DNA from: Cerioporus squamosus
Taxonomy: Eukaryota; Basidiomycota; Agaricomycetes; Polyporales; Polyporaceae
Assembly (NCBI GenBank): GCA_022592435.1
Contig: JABYQS010000207.1
Span: 1 to 57,201 of the forward strand
DNA: 57,201 nt
Reading direction: 5' to 3'
Shown here: positions 56,576 through 57,201 of the stretch, piece by piece
Layout of the letters: each line of letters begins with the position of its first letter
Position numbering within the stretch: position 1 is the stretch's first letter
Position numbers and translations under genes: made by a program
The notes under the pieces: generated by a model
Database searches by the model: none
What the model was told of the DNA's origin: nothing
Seen by the model: only the letters and a program-made list of their open reading frames with translations

Positions 56576-57201
56576 ATGGACTGGCAACGCCCCGATATCG
56601 CGAAGAAATACATGGCCGGAGAGGCCCTCACCGGCCCCTTCGCGCTACAGCTCATCCGGCAGTGCGGCCTTGACCACGCCGACGGGAGTGAGGAGCTCGT
56701 CGTCCTCGACAACGCGTGCGGGACGGGCGTCGTAACACTCAAGATCTACGAGACCTTGCCGCCCGCTGCGAAGGCCAGGCTGCAGGTCGTGTGCGGGGAC
56801 TTCTCCCCGGGAATGGTGAAGAGCGTGCAAGAGCGGATCGAGCAGGCCGGATGGACGGGTGCGAGCGCGAAGCTCGTCGATGCGCAGGTACGTCTTTCTC
56901 ACCGCTCGCGTGCTCGAGAGTCGCGCGGACAGGGGCTGCTAACGCTGACGATGATCCTGATGACGAGCAGAGGATGGACTTACCCTCGAACCACTTCACG
57001 CATGTCATCACGAACTTCGCCCTCGGTGTTACTGACCCGCGAGCCCTCCTCGCCGAGTCGTACCGCATCCTCCGACCCTCCGGCATCAGCGCGCTCACGA
57101 TCTGGAAGCACGTCGAGTGGTTCCCAATTGCCACGGCAGCGGTCGCGCGTATCCCCGGGGCTCCACGCATGCCGCCCTTCGCTGAGTTCACGAAGGTGTT
57201 G
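56576..57201 (+). CDS. SAM-dependent methyltransferase (5' part, runs off window)
   Basis: Exon 1 is 56576-56887 and exon 2 starts at 56971, joined by an 83-bp intron (GTACGT..GAGCAG) in phase 0; the frame is open to the window end. A class I methyltransferase fold is shown by motif I (LDNACGTG, about residues 44-51), a following acidic residue region (CGDFSPGMV), motif IV-like THVITNFALG, and ESYRILRPSG. These are typical of small-molecule methyltransferases of the UbiE/Erg6-like type. The substrate cannot be read. It may belong with the P450 and GMC genes in one metabolic locus. Confidence 0.85.
   Translation, partial: MDWQRPDIAKKYMAGEALTGPFALQLIRQCGLDHADGSEELVVLDNACGTGVVTLKIYETLPPAAKARLQVVCGDFSPGMVKSVQERIEQAGWTGASAKLVDAQVRLSHRSRARESRGQGLLTLTMILMTSRGWTYPRTTSRMSSRTSPSVLLTREPSSPSRTASSDPPASARSRSGSTSSGSQLPRQRSRVSPGLHACRPSLSSRRC

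Overview
The window looks like a basidiomycete (probably Agaricomycete) chromosome. Introns are short (about 40-80 bp, GT..AG), coding DNA is GC-rich, host genes carry many introns, and the mobile elements (Ty3/Gypsy, and a KDZ transposase with a TET/JBP gene) are types known to be expanded in mushroom-forming fungi. The organism is an inference; no rRNA or convincing tRNA is present. Exon joins were worked out by hand from splice consensus and frame.

About three quarters of the window is a three-level nest of transposons. (1) The outermost is a minus-strand Ty3/Gypsy chromovirus (element 2). Its 5' LTR is at 42771-43346, its gag-pol runs leftwards, and its polypurine tract plus the first bases of its 3' LTR are at 1-71. 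It broke a host C2H2 zinc-finger gene at 43347 and carries a solo LTR at 38807-39392. (2) Inside its extreme 3' coding end sits a plus-strand Ty3/Gypsy element (element 1, 76-36803) with near-identical LTRs of about 1.03 kb and a TCGT target duplication. (3) Inside the integrase region of element 1 sits a 27.5-kb DNA element (7015-34516). It has diverged terminal inverted repeats (39 of 48 positions match) and the target duplication CCACGTT; removing it restores the integrase frame exactly.

The 27.5-kb element is the exciting part. It encodes an apparently intact KDZ transposase (ten exons, CxC2-type cysteine cluster, D/D/E motifs) preceded by only 74 bp by an intact TET/JBP-type 2-oxoglutarate/Fe(II) dioxygenase, the enzyme class that oxidises 5-methylcytosine. 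Around them is a cargo set: three paralogous Zn2Cys6-plus-coiled-coil proteins (one broken), two paralogous SPIG-repeat proteins, a large charged protein divergent from the TET gene, and two unknown proteins of about 245 residues. A divergent gene pair (SPIG-repeat gene and zinc-cluster gene) occurs twice, in inverted orientation, in the left half and near the right end. The whole element is peppered with the CpG-containing motif CCGGGCA / TGCCCGG. A KDZ-TET/JBP link is known in fungi; the zinc-cluster/SPIG module, its inverted duplication and the motif load are features I do not recognise as described.

Right of 43.35 kb is host sequence: the truncated C2H2 zinc-finger gene, a gene-poor stretch, an intact C2H2 zinc-finger gene (46900-48290), degraded coding remnants, a complete cytochrome P450 gene (50610-52722), a GMC oxidoreductase pseudogene (53318-55459), a BTB-like gene fragment and the start of a SAM-dependent methyltransferase (56576 to the window end). 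P450, GMC oxidoreductase and methyltransferase side by side resemble a small oxidative metabolism locus that has lost its GMC step.
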